Source of the DNA: Oscillospiraceae bacterium
GTDB taxonomy: Bacteria > Bacillota > Clostridia > Oscillospirales > CAG-272
NCBI GenBank assembly: GCA_003343845.1
Contig: QAKK01000020.1
Location: forward strand, 89,342-153,341
DNA: 64,000 nucleotides
Direction of reading: 5' to 3'
The notes beneath the pieces were generated by a model. That model worked only from the letters and a program-made list of their open reading frames with translations, had not been told where the DNA came from and did not search any database. Shown here one piece after another: positions 17,393-26,971 of the stretch. The translations under genes were made by a program, and so were the position numbers. Each line of letters opens with the position of its first letter. Position 1 is the first letter of the stretch.

Positions 17393-19153
17393 TTATTCTA
17401 CGTCCTGCAGGGCGTCATAGCCCTCTTCGCCGGTGCGTACCTTGACGACGTTCTCCACGTCGTAGACAAAGATCTTGCCGTCGCCGATATGCCCGGTGTA
17501 CAGTACCTTCTTCGCCGTCTCAATGACCGACGAAACCGGCACCTTGCTGACCACGATGTCAACCTGAATCTTCGGCAGCAGCGTTGCCTCGACAAGTGCG
17601 CCGCGGTAATACTCCGGCTTGCCTTTCTGTGCGCCGCAGCCCATGACGTGCGACACGGTCATACCCGTGATGCCGATCGCCATCATGGCTTCCTTGAGCG
17701 CTTCGAGCTTCGCTTCTTTGCAGACGATCTCCACTTTGGAGAGCTTCTTGCCGTCGCGCGGCTTGTCAAAGACAGGCATTGCCTTGACCTCGACCGCCTC
17801 GGCAACCGGCGTATCACCGGATACTGCCACAGGCGCATCTATCGTCTCGGGCGCAAGCGTTTCGGGCAGGAACGCAAAGCCTGCGTAAGCGCTTGCAAGA
17901 CCGTGTTCGGTCACATCAAGCCCGAGCGTTTCTTCCTCCTCGGAAGCGCGCAGTCCGACCGTCTTGCGGATCAGGATAAACGTGATCGTGATCGTGACCG
18001 CCGTCCAGAGCGCAACCAATGCAAAGCCGAGCAGCTGCAAGCCGAGCAGTTCAAAGCCGCCGCCGTAGAACAGACCGACCAGCTTTTTGCCGCTTGCATC
18101 GGCAATACTGTAGCCGGGCGCCGTGTCCGTGGCAAACAGACCAACGGCGATCGTACCCCAGATGCCGTTGAGGCAGTGGACGGCAACCGCGCCGACCGGG
18201 TCGTCAATGTGCAGCTTGTAGTCCAGCAGCCATACGCCGAAGACCACCAGCACACCGGCAACCGCGCTGATGATGATCGCACCGGTCACATCGGTGACAT
18301 CGCAGCCCGCCGTGATGGCGACGAGACCCGCCAGCGATGCGTTGAGGCACATCGAAACATCCGGCTTGCCGTATTTGATCCAGGTAAAGACCATGCAGAC
18401 CACCGTTGCCACCGCCGGCGCAACCGTCGTGGTCACAAAGATGGAGCCGAGCTGCTCGACCGAGGTTGCCGCGGCACCGTTGAAGCCGTACCAGCCGAGC
18501 CACAGAATGAACACGCCGAGACAGCCGATGGTGATGTTATGCCCCGGGAAGGCGTTGACCTTGACGATCTTGCCGTTCTTGTCCTTGGTAAACTTGCCGA
18601 TACGCGGTCCGAGCATCTTCGCGCCGATCAGCGCCGAAATGCCGCCGACCATGTGGATGGCGCAGGAGCCTGCGAAATCGTGAAAGCCGAGCTGCGCAAG
18701 CCAGCCGCCGCCCCAAATCCAGTGCGCCTCGATCGGATAGATAAACGCCGAGATCACACCGGAATAGATGCAGTACGAAAGAAATTTCGTGCGTTCTGCC
18801 ATCGCGCCGGAGACGATTGTCGCCGCCGTTGCGCAGAACACAAGGTTGAATACAAACGCAGACCAATTGAAGTCCGCATAGGAAGTGAAAATGTCAAAAC
18901 CGGGTTTACCGATCAGACCGACCAGGTCTTCGCCGAGGAAGAGCCCAAAGCCGATCAGAATGAACACGACCGTACCGATGCAGAAGTCCATCAGATTCTT
19001 CATCAGAATGTTGCCAGCGTTCTTCGCGCGGGTGAAGCCGGTCTCCACCATGGCGAAGCCCGCCTGCATCCAGAATACCAGTGCCGCGCCAATCAAAAAC
19101 CACACGGCAAACAGTTTTTCGTCCATAAGAGCTGCAATCGCTTCCATGCTCAT
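17393..19153 (-). CDS. Ammonium transporter fused to a PII signalling domain
   Basis: A 586-residue fusion. Residues about 10-425 are an Amt channel with eleven hydrophobic helices. It carries the twin-histidine sites in AGSCAIHMVGG (about 168) and VGAVAVHCLNG (about 318). After an acidic, proline-rich linker (about 430-472), residues about 475-586 form a complete PII (GlnB/GlnK) domain. That domain includes a T-loop with the uridylylation-type tyrosine (KGKPEYYRGALVEA), GHIGDGKIFVYDVE and VKVRTGEEG. PII proteins normally gate Amt as separate soluble trimers in response to 2-oxoglutarate, ATP and ADP; here the gate is tethered. It sits between glutamine synthetase III and the asnB T-box, so it belongs to the nitrogen operon. 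The fused state is directly seen, with no stop between domains. Confidence 0.95.
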   Translation of the reverse strand: MSMEAIAALMDEKLFAVWFLIGAALVFWMQAGFAMVETGFTRAKNAGNILMKNLMDFCIGTVVFILIGFGLFLGEDLVGLIGKPGFDIFTSYADFNWSAFVFNLVFCATAATIVSGAMAERTKFLSYCIYSGVISAFIYPIEAHWIWGGGWLAQLGFHDFAGSCAIHMVGGISALIGAKMLGPRIGKFTKDKNGKIVKVNAFPGHNITIGCLGVFILWLGWYGFNGAAATSVEQLGSIFVTTTVAPAVATVVCMVFTWIKYGKPDVSMCLNASLAGLVAITAGCDVTDVTGAIIISAVAGVLVVFGVWLLDYKLHIDDPVGAVAVHCLNGIWGTIAVGLFATDTAPGYSIADASGKKLVGLFYGGGFELLGLQLLGFALVALWTAVTITITFILIRKTVGLRASEEEETLGLDVTEHGLASAYAGFAFLPETLAPETIDAPVAVSGDTPVAEAVEVKAMPVFDKPRDGKKLSKVEIVCKEAKLEALKEAMMAIGITGMTVSHVMGCGAQKGKPEYYRGALVEATLLPKIQVDIVVSKVPVSSVIETAKKVLYTGHIGDGKIFVYDVENVVKVRTGEEGYDALQDVE

Positions 19154-19204
19154 GTCGTCATCTTCTTTCTGTAAATATAATTGTCTGCGGATATCTGTGC
19201 CCGG

Positions 19205-21298
<2,094 letters not shown>

Positions 21299-21309
21299 GT
21301 TCTTTCTCC

Positions 21310-21451
21310 TTAAAAATAAAAATAGAGCGGCAGGGAGACCGGGCAGCGCGGCTGCGCTGCCCGGCGACCTCCTTGTCGCCCGAATATACCACAGAAAACG
21401 AGAAAGCCGCAGACGAAAAGACTTCGTCCGCGGCTCCCTTGTCGCTTGATG
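21310..21451 (-). promoter_or_regulatory. Structured leader of glutamine synthetase III: hexaloop hairpins and terminator-like stems
   Basis: From the predicted start near 21451 the RNA can form: (a) hairpin GCGAC-AAGGGA-GCCGC (21445-21430, one A.C mismatch); (b) a 13-pair stem AGCCGCGGACGAA (21435-21423) with TTCGTCTGCGGCT (21417-21405), followed by the T-rich TTTCTCGTTTTCT; (c) a perfect six-pair hairpin GGCGAC-AAGGAG-GTCGCC (21380-21363); (d) an 11-pair GC stem (21364-21339), with T-tracts only further on (21322-21310). Structures a and b overlap, as do c and d. Both six-base loops have A at position 1 and G at 4, the pattern bound by ANTAR proteins. The structures were drawn by hand and not folded. 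Confidence 0.5.
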
Positions 21452-21457
21452 GGTGTG

Positions 21458-21486
21458 ATTATAGCACCGCTTTTTCAGCTTGTCAA
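21458..21486 (-). promoter_or_regulatory. Strong sigma-A promoter of the nitrogen operon
   Basis: On the minus strand, consensus TTGACA (21486-21481), a 17-base spacer and consensus TATAAT (21463-21458). Predicted transcription start is near 21451. Confidence 0.85.
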
Positions 21487-21637
21487 GCGTTTTTCGGGAA
21501 TTTTTTCATTTCTGTCGAAACTGCACGAGAAACCGCCGCGCAAAGCACGCATCTCCGAGCAAAGCAACCATGAAAACATGCGGCTTTTCCGCCCGCCGCG
21601 CATACGAAAAAAGGTGGCTTTTTTTGAAACTTTTTTA

Positions 21638-21666
21638 TTGACAAGTGCGGCGGCACGTTGTATACT
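21638..21666 (+). promoter_or_regulatory. Strong sigma-A promoter of glutamine synthetase I
   Basis: TTGACA (21638-21643), a 17-base spacer and TATACT (21661-21666). Start is predicted near 21672, directly at the base of the leader hairpin. Confidence 0.85.
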
Positions 21667-21671
21667 TTTAG

Positions 21672-21735
21672 GGTAAACAAGGATGTTTGCTACCTTGGGG
21701 CGCTGCCCTTGTAGCAGGCATCCTTCTCTCTTTTT
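21672..21735 (+). promoter_or_regulatory. Attenuator leader of glutamine synthetase I with hexaloop hairpin
   Basis: Terminator fold: AAGGATG (21679-21685) with CATCCTT (21719-21725), GCTAC (21689-21693) with GTAGC (21711-21715), and GGGC with GCCC at the tip, then CTCTCTTTTT (21726-21735). Competing fold: GGTAAAC (21672-21678) and GTTTGCT (21685-21691) make a seven-pair stem, with two wobbles, closed by the hexaloop AAGGAT (21679-21684; A at 1, G at 4). The two folds are mutually exclusive. This is the logic of ANTAR antitermination, and an ANTAR gene lies just downstream. The 462-base gap 21299-21760 otherwise holds the two divergent promoters and an AT-rich spacer. Confidence 0.6.
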
Positions 21736-21760
21736 ATAAAAATGCGCGGAGGGAAACGCT

Positions 21761-22978
21761 ATGATCTACACAGCACAAGAGGTATTCGACTTTGTGAAGG
21801 AAGAGGACGTCAAGTTCATCCGCCTTGCCTTTTGCGACACGCTTGGCAGACAGAAGAACATCTCCATCCTGCCAAGCGAGCTGCGCCGCGCCTTTGAAGA
21901 CGGCATCTCCTTTGACGCCTCGGCGATCTGCGGGTTCGGCGGCGCCGAAAAGTCCGATCTTTTGCTGTTCCCCGATCCGTCTACGCTGAATATCCTGCCC
22001 TGGCGTCCCTCGCACGGCAAGGTCGTGCGCATGTTCTGCGACATCCGCCACCCCGACGGCACGCCGTTTTCCCGCGACACACGCGCGATCCTGCGCCGCG
22101 CTGTTGCCGATGCAAAGGCGGCAGGCATCACGGTGCAGTTCGGTGCGGAAATTGAGTTCTATCTGTTCAAAACGGATGAAAACGGCGACCCGACGAAGAT
22201 CCCGTTTGACCATGCGACCTACATGGACGTTGCGCCCGAGGACAAGGGCGAAAACGTGCGGCGCGAGATCTGCCTGACTCTGCTCGACATGGGTATTCAG
22301 CCCGAAAGCTCGCACCACGAGGAAGGCCCCGGGCAAAACGAGATCGACTTCCGCTACAGCGACGCGATGCGCGCCGCCGACGATGCGATGAACTTCATCA
22401 CGGTGGTCAAGGCGACCGCAAGGCAGAACGGTCTGTACGCCGACTTCTCCCCGAAGCCGCTTGAAAACGAGAGCGGCAACGGTCTGCACATCAACATGTC
22501 GGTGAAATGCGCCGACGGCACGGACCGCACCCCCGCCTTTATGGCAGGCATCCTTGCGCACATCCGCGATCTGACCGCGTTTCTCAACCCGAGCGAAGCG
22601 TCCTACAGCCGCTTCGGCAAATGCAAAGCGCCGAAGTTTGTCACCTGGTCGCATGAAAACCGCTCGCAGCTGATCCGCATTCCCGCGGCGAAGGGCGAAT
22701 ACCGCCGCATTGAACTGCGCTCACCCGACCCGTCCGCCAACCCTTATCTTGCCTATGCGCTGCTCATCTGGGCAGGGCTTGACGGCATTGCAAAAGACAT
22801 GTGCCCCGCACCGGCGGTCAATCTCAATCTGCTGGCCGCGCCCGAGAGCGAGACCCGCGAGTTTGACACGCTGCCGGGCAGCCTGAAAGAAGCCGTCGCG
22901 CTGGCAAACGGCAGTGCGCTTGTGCGGCGCGTACTCGGTGAGGATGCCGCGTCATTTTTGACCGACGTGCGGAGGTAA
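21761..22978 (+). CDS. glnA: Glutamine synthetase type I
   Basis: A 405-residue GSI, a little short of the usual 440-470. The beta-grasp N-domain (about 10-95) is followed by the catalytic domain with FGAEIEFYLF (about 127-136), the SSHHEEGPGQNEIDF metal/ammonia-site segment (about 185-200), GNGLHINMSV and the NRSQLIRIPA nucleotide-site segment. No tyrosine adenylylation segment of the long beta type is evident. In Bacillus-type GSI an arginine in the GFVRIEESD loop mediates glutamine feedback; the equivalent here reads GFGGAEKSD (about 58-66), without it. A GGAGGG site precedes the ATG. The leader carries an attenuator, and the ANTAR regulator follows after 5 bases. Confidence 0.9.
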   Translation: MIYTAQEVFDFVKEEDVKFIRLAFCDTLGRQKNISILPSELRRAFEDGISFDASAICGFGGAEKSDLLLFPDPSTLNILPWRPSHGKVVRMFCDIRHPDGTPFSRDTRAILRRAVADAKAAGITVQFGAEIEFYLFKTDENGDPTKIPFDHATYMDVAPEDKGENVRREICLTLLDMGIQPESSHHEEGPGQNEIDFRYSDAMRAADDAMNFITVVKATARQNGLYADFSPKPLENESGNGLHINMSVKCADGTDRTPAFMAGILAHIRDLTAFLNPSEASYSRFGKCKAPKFVTWSHENRSQLIRIPAAKGEYRRIELRSPDPSANPYLAYALLIWAGLDGIAKDMCPAPAVNLNLLAAPESETREFDTLPGSLKEAVALANGSALVRRVLGEDAASFLTDVRR

Positions 22979-22983
22979 GCCCC

Positions 22984-23568
22984 ATGACGACACCCAAACC
23001 GCTCTGCCGGGTGTTGGTCGTCTCAAGCGGCAGGCAGGCATACGACTACATTGCGGAGCTGCTGCCGCCGGGCGAATTTGCCCCGATCACACATGTGACA
23101 AGCGCCGGCGAAGCCAAACGACTGCTGCTCGGCGCCGACTATGACATCCTCATCATCAACACGCCGCTGCCGGATGAATTCGGCACGGAGTTTGCGCTCG
23201 ACTGCGCCGAGGGCACGCGCGGCGTGCTCCTCCTGTGCAAAAGCGAACTGTACGAGCAGGTTGCCTATCGGCTGGAGGACAGCGGTGTGCTCACGCTGCC
23301 GCGTCCGGTAAACCGGCAGATCTTTTACAGCGCTGTCAAGCTGCTGGTTGCCACCATCGCGCGGCTCTCCAAAATGGAAAAGCAGAACCGTACGCTGCGT
23401 GAAAAAATGGAGGACATCCGCGCCGTCAACCGCGCAAAATGGCTGCTGATCGAGCATCTTTCCATGACCGAGCAGGACGCACACTACTATATCGAAAAGC
23501 AGGCAATGGACACGCGCCTCTCCCGCCGGGAGGTCGCGGAGCACATCATCCGCACCTACGACCAATAA
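22984..23568 (+). CDS. ANTAR-domain RNA-binding regulator with degenerate receiver
   Basis: A 194-residue protein. An N-terminal receiver-like domain (about 6-120) lacks the acidic pair (reads VLVVSSG). It also carries Asn59 where the phospho-acceptor Asp should be (LIINTPLPDEFG), and Arg in place of the conserved Lys (TLPRPVN). A coiled coil (about 125-148) leads to the three-helix ANTAR domain (about 145-192: IRAVNRAKWLL, TEQDAHYYIEKQAM, SRREVAEHII). ANTAR proteins bind RNA hexaloops and prevent terminator formation. Receiver loss of phosphorylation residues suggests control by ligand or partner rather than a kinase. It lies five bases after glutamine synthetase I and probably controls the hexaloop leaders of both synthetases; this last point is inference. 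Confidence 0.85.
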   Translation: MTTPKPLCRVLVVSSGRQAYDYIAELLPPGEFAPITHVTSAGEAKRLLLGADYDILIINTPLPDEFGTEFALDCAEGTRGVLLLCKSELYEQVAYRLEDSGVLTLPRPVNRQIFYSAVKLLVATIARLSKMEKQNRTLREKMEDIRAVNRAKWLLIEHLSMTEQDAHYYIEKQAMDTRLSRREVAEHIIRTYDQ

Positions 23569-23611
23569 ATCAAGTATAGAATAAAAATGTATATAGAAAC
23601 GGGGAAATCCA

Positions 23612-25225
23612 ATGAAACAGACTAAGTATATTTTTGTGACCGGCGGCGTCGTCTCCGGGCTTGGCAAGGGCATCACCGCCGCCTCACTCGGCAGACTGCT
23701 GAAAGCGCGCGGGCTGAAGGTCGCAGCGCAGAAGCTCGACCCCTACATCAATGTTGACCCGGGCACGATGAGCCCTTACCAGCACGGCGAGGTGTATGTC
23801 ACCGAGGACGGCGCGGAGACCGACCTTGACCTCGGGCACTATGAGCGTTTCATCGACGAAGAGCTGAACCGTTATTCCAACCTGACCACCGGCAAGGTCT
23901 ACTGGAACGTCCTCAACAAGGAGCGCCGCGGCGAATACCTCGGCTCAACCGTGCAGGTCATCCCGCATGTCACCAACGAGATCAAGGACTTTGTCTATTC
24001 GGTCGGCAAGAAGACCGATGCGGACGTCGTCATCACCGAGATCGGCGGCACGATCGGCGACATCGAGTCGCAGCCGTTTCTCGAGGCGGTCAGACAGATC
24101 TCACTTGAGGTCGGTCGTGAAAACAGTCTGTTCATTCATGTGACGCTGGTTCCCTTTCTCAGCGGCTCGGACGAACACAAGTCCAAGCCCACACAGCACT
24201 CGGTCAAGGAGCTGCAGGGCATGGGCATCAACCCGAACATCATCATTCTCCGCTGCGACGAGCCGTTGGAACCCGAGATCTTCCGCAAGATCTCGATGTT
24301 CTGCAACGTCAAGCCCGACTGCGTGATCGAGAACATCACGCTGCCCGTGTTGTACGAAGCGCCCGTGATGCTGGAAAAGAGCAACTTCTCCGCAATCGTC
24401 TGCCGTGAGCTCGGCATCGACGCGCCTACGATCGACATGAGCGACTGGAACGAGATGCTCGACCGCATTCACAACCGCCCGAAGACTGTGACGATCGGAC
24501 TTGTCGGCAAGTATGTACAGCTGCACGACGCCTACCTCTCGGTGGCGGAGGCGCTGCGTCATGCCGGTTATGTCCACGGCTCGCACATCAAGATTAAATG
24601 GATCGACTCCGAAACCGTAAATGATGAAAACGTCGCCGAGATCCTTTCGGACTGCTCGGGCGTCATCGTCCCCGGCGGCTTCGGCAACCGCGGCATTGAA
24701 GGCAAGATCGCGACTGCGCATTACTGCCGCACGCACAACCTTCCCTATCTCGGCATCTGCCTCGGCATGCAGATCGCCGTCATCGAATTTGCGCGCAATG
24801 TCTGCGGCTGGAAGGACGCAAATTCGGGCGAGTTTGATCCCGCATCCACACACAAGGTCATCGACTTTCTGCCCGATCAAAACGACGAGGTCGCCAAGGG
24901 CGGCACGCTCCGTCTCGGCGCGTACCCCTGCAAGATTGCAACCGACACGCAGATGTACCGCACCTACGGCAAAACCGAGATTTCCGAGCGGCACCGCCAT
25001 CGCTACGAATTCAACAACGAATTCCGCGCAGCCCTTGCCGACGCGGGTCTCTGCATCAGCGGTACATCACCGGACGGCTACATCGTCGAGACCGTCGAAG
25101 TACCGGAGAACGATTTCTTCATCGGCGTGCAGTTCCACCCCGAGTTCAAGAGCCGCCCCAACAAGGCGCACCCACTCTTCCTCGGTCTCGTTGCCGCTGC
25201 CCTCGCAAAGAAAGAAAACCAGTAA
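23612..25225 (+). CDS. pyrG: CTP synthase
   Basis: A 537-residue enzyme making CTP from UTP, ATP and glutamine. The synthetase domain (about 1-270) starts with KYIFVTGGVVSGLGKGI and contains DPYINVDPGTMSPYQHGEV and the EIGGTIGDIES motif. The class I glutamine amidotransferase domain (about 290-535) has the nucleophile Cys in LGICLGMQ and the HPEF catalytic His/Glu near the C-terminus. Full length. It is 43 bases downstream of the ANTAR gene; a ribosome binding site ACGGGGAA is visible. As a glutamine consumer it fits the neighbourhood. A strong terminator follows. Confidence 0.97.
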   Translation: MKQTKYIFVTGGVVSGLGKGITAASLGRLLKARGLKVAAQKLDPYINVDPGTMSPYQHGEVYVTEDGAETDLDLGHYERFIDEELNRYSNLTTGKVYWNVLNKERRGEYLGSTVQVIPHVTNEIKDFVYSVGKKTDADVVITEIGGTIGDIESQPFLEAVRQISLEVGRENSLFIHVTLVPFLSGSDEHKSKPTQHSVKELQGMGINPNIIILRCDEPLEPEIFRKISMFCNVKPDCVIENITLPVLYEAPVMLEKSNFSAIVCRELGIDAPTIDMSDWNEMLDRIHNRPKTVTIGLVGKYVQLHDAYLSVAEALRHAGYVHGSHIKIKWIDSETVNDENVAEILSDCSGVIVPGGFGNRGIEGKIATAHYCRTHNLPYLGICLGMQIAVIEFARNVCGWKDANSGEFDPASTHKVIDFLPDQNDEVAKGGTLRLGAYPCKIATDTQMYRTYGKTEISERHRHRYEFNNEFRAALADAGLCISGTSPDGYIVETVEVPENDFFIGVQFHPEFKSRPNKAHPLFLGLVAAALAKKENQ

Positions 25226-25265
25226 AAAAATCGCTGCACGGCGTAGAGCCGTGCAGCGATTTTTC
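25226..25265. terminator. Bidirectional terminator between pyrG and the HAD gene
   Basis: AAAATCGCTGCACGGC and GCCGTGCAGCGATTTT pair around loop GTAGA, with As before and Ts after. It can stop transcription from both sides. Confidence 0.9.
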
Positions 25266-25267
25266 AG

Positions 25268-25906
25268 TTAAAAGTCTGTTGGAATGTCCGTGTAATCCGT
25301 CGTCAGCCGTTCGGCGATGCCGCGCAGCTTTTCCTGCTCCGGCTCACTCGTGTCGTACACGCCGACCACGCGGAAGCCCGCGGTCTTTGCCGTCTTCGCC
25401 GCGTGATACGCATCCTCAAACACGACGACGTCGGATTTCGGCAGGTCAAGCAGACGCAGTGCCGCCTCGTACACATCCGGCTCATGCTTATTGCTGCCGA
25501 GCTCCAGACAAGTCACCATGCCGACGAAGCAATCCGCCACGCCGTTTGCCCGCAGCGCCGCCTCAGCAAGTGTGCGTGACCCCGCCGTTGCGACGCAGCA
25601 TGCAACACCCGCCGCGCGGAGGCGCGTTAAAAATGCACGAACGCCTGGCTTGAGTTCAACGCGCGTGGCATAATCCCGCTGCATGAAGCGGATCATATCG
25701 GCGACGAGCTCGTCCGCAGTTTCGCGGAGTGCATATGCATCCCGCAGGTATGCCGCCGCCTCTGCAAGGCTCATGCGCAGAATTGTCTGCCGCAGACCGG
25801 GCAGCGGCGCTTCACCGCGCTCGGTCAGCCAGCGGTCCACCGCCGTCTCCCACAGCCCCATGGAATCGACCAGCGTCCCGTCCAAATCAAAAATCGCACC
25901 GCGCAT
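25268..25906 (-). CDS. HAD-family hydrolase, beta-phosphoglucomutase-like
   Basis: A 212-residue phosphatase/phosphomutase of the HAD superfamily. Motif I DLDGTLVDSMG (about 6-16) carries both catalytic aspartates. A helical cap (about 15-85) follows, then motif II (VATAGSR, about 104-110), motif III Lys in the NKHEPDVYEAAL segment and motif IV VVFEDAYHAAKTA. The substrate cannot be told; this subgroup acts on small sugar or nucleotide phosphates. Its start lies one base beyond the stop of thiN, so the two are co-translated. Confidence 0.8.
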   Translation of the reverse strand: MRGAIFDLDGTLVDSMGLWETAVDRWLTERGEAPLPGLRQTILRMSLAEAAAYLRDAYALRETADELVADMIRFMQRDYATRVELKPGVRAFLTRLRAAGVACCVATAGSRTLAEAALRANGVADCFVGMVTCLELGSNKHEPDVYEAALRLLDLPKSDVVVFEDAYHAAKTAKTAGFRVVGVYDTSEPEQEKLRGIAERLTTDYTDIPTDF

Positions 25907-25907
25907 G

Positions 25908-26546
25908 TTATCCCTCCTCGGTCCCGCGCGCCATGCGCGAGCAGATCACGGCAAGCACGCCGCTCTCAAACGTAATTTCGGCATCGCCGCGCCACTCGTT
26001 GCTGACCCCGATGGGAAATGCGTTTGTAAGCATGGCATTCTCGAGCGGGTACTTGACGCCGCGGACCGAAACACCGCGGCATTCGTCCGTGAGCGACAGC
26101 AAGGACAGCGAATATCCCGCCTTTGCGGGAAGGGTCAGGCTGCCGCCGCCGCGCACATATACAAAGTCAAGATCGTCCACGATCTCAACGCACGCGCCGT
26201 GCTCCACGGCAAAGACCGCCGCCTGCAAATTGCCGAGCATATGATCCAACCTGCCGCCGAGCGCGCAGTAAATGCGCAGATGCGTATACCCTTTTCCCAC
26301 TGCATAACGCACCGCCGCCATAGTATCGGTGTCGTCCTTCTCACAGGGGAGCTCCAGCACGGGCACATCGGCATCGACCTTTTCAATAAGTGAATCGAAG
26401 TCGCCGACAAACAGATCCGGCTTGATGCCCGCCCGCTTTGCATAGGCATAGCCCTTGTCGCAGGCAATGACAAGCGCCGTATGATCCTCGATGCCCGCAA
26501 GCGGCGAAAATGCGCCGCCCGACAGGATCGCACATGTTTTTTCCAT
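25908..26546 (-). CDS. thiN: Thiamine diphosphokinase
   Basis: A 212-residue enzyme transferring pyrophosphate from ATP to thiamine to make thiamine diphosphate. The catalytic N-domain (about 1-125) shows ACDKGYAYA, the metal-binding GDFDS, KDDTDTMAA and the GGRLDHMLGN motif. A beta-barrel thiamine-binding C-domain (about 135-205) follows. Length is standard. No TPP riboswitch is visible in the short upstream gap, which instead holds the rplS terminator, so it may use readthrough or an unseen promoter. The HAD gene follows directly. Confidence 0.9.
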   Translation of the reverse strand: MEKTCAILSGGAFSPLAGIEDHTALVIACDKGYAYAKRAGIKPDLFVGDFDSLIEKVDADVPVLELPCEKDDTDTMAAVRYAVGKGYTHLRIYCALGGRLDHMLGNLQAAVFAVEHGACVEIVDDLDFVYVRGGGSLTLPAKAGYSLSLLSLTDECRGVSVRGVKYPLENAMLTNAFPIGVSNEWRGDAEITFESGVLAVICSRMARGTEEG

Positions 26547-26570
26547 TATCGTCTTCCACCTTGTAAAGAG

Positions 26571-26598
26571 AAAAGCCGCAGCATAGCTCCGGCTTTTT
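26571..26598. terminator. Terminator downstream of rplS
   Basis: AAAAGCCG (26571-26578) and CGGCTTTT (26590-26597) pair with an 11-base loop. On the minus strand the stem is followed by a T-rich TTTTCTCTTT, so it acts mainly for rplS. Confidence 0.75.
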
Positions 26599-26614
26599 CG
26601 TCTTTTCTGTAAGC

Positions 26615-26962
26615 TCAGTTGTCGATCTTTTCCTTGACCTTTGCGCTCTTACCAACGCGGTCACGGATGTAGTAGAGCTTTGCACGGCGAACCTTACCGG
26701 TTCTGACCAGCTCAACCTTAACGACATTGGGGGAATGGAGCGGGAACGTCTTCTCGACACCGCAGCCATACGCAACGCGTCTTACCGTGAAGGTCTCCGA
26801 GATACCACCGCCGTTCTTCGCAATCACGGTACCCTCGAAGATCTGGATTCTTTCCCGTGCGCCCTCTTTGATCCGGTTGTGGACCTTGACGGTGCTGCCG
26901 ACCTGAATGACCGGGGGATTCTCCTTAATCTGCTCACTTACAAAAGCCTGAATCTTATCCAT
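26615..26962 (-). CDS. rplS: Ribosomal protein L19
   Basis: A 115-residue large-subunit protein located at the interface with the small subunit. Typical family features: VGSTVKVHNRIKEGARERIQ (about 21-40), FEGTVIAKNGGGISETFTVR (about 43-62), the GVEKTFPLHSP stretch and the conserved VRTGKVRRAKLYYIRDRVGK region near the C-terminus. AAGGAG six bases or so upstream. It is monocistronic here, not with rimM/trmD as in many bacteria. A leader with pairing potential next to the ribosome binding site precedes it. Confidence 0.97.
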   Translation of the reverse strand: MDKIQAFVSEQIKENPPVIQVGSTVKVHNRIKEGARERIQIFEGTVIAKNGGGISETFTVRRVAYGCGVEKTFPLHSPNVVKVELVRTGKVRRAKLYYIRDRVGKSAKVKEKIDN

Positions 26963-26971
26963 CTTCGGCTC

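Noticed and set aside
21672..21735. A standard tandem dual-hexaloop ANTAR element upstream of glutamine synthetase I.
   Set aside because: Only one hexaloop with A1 and G4 can be drawn after the predicted start; no second A..G loop exists before the terminator, so I report it as a single-hexaloop candidate.
26547..26614. A TPP riboswitch upstream of thiN.
   Set aside because: The gap only holds the rplS terminator hairpin; no TPP-aptamer sequence elements are visible, and a kinase acting on imported thiamine need not have one.
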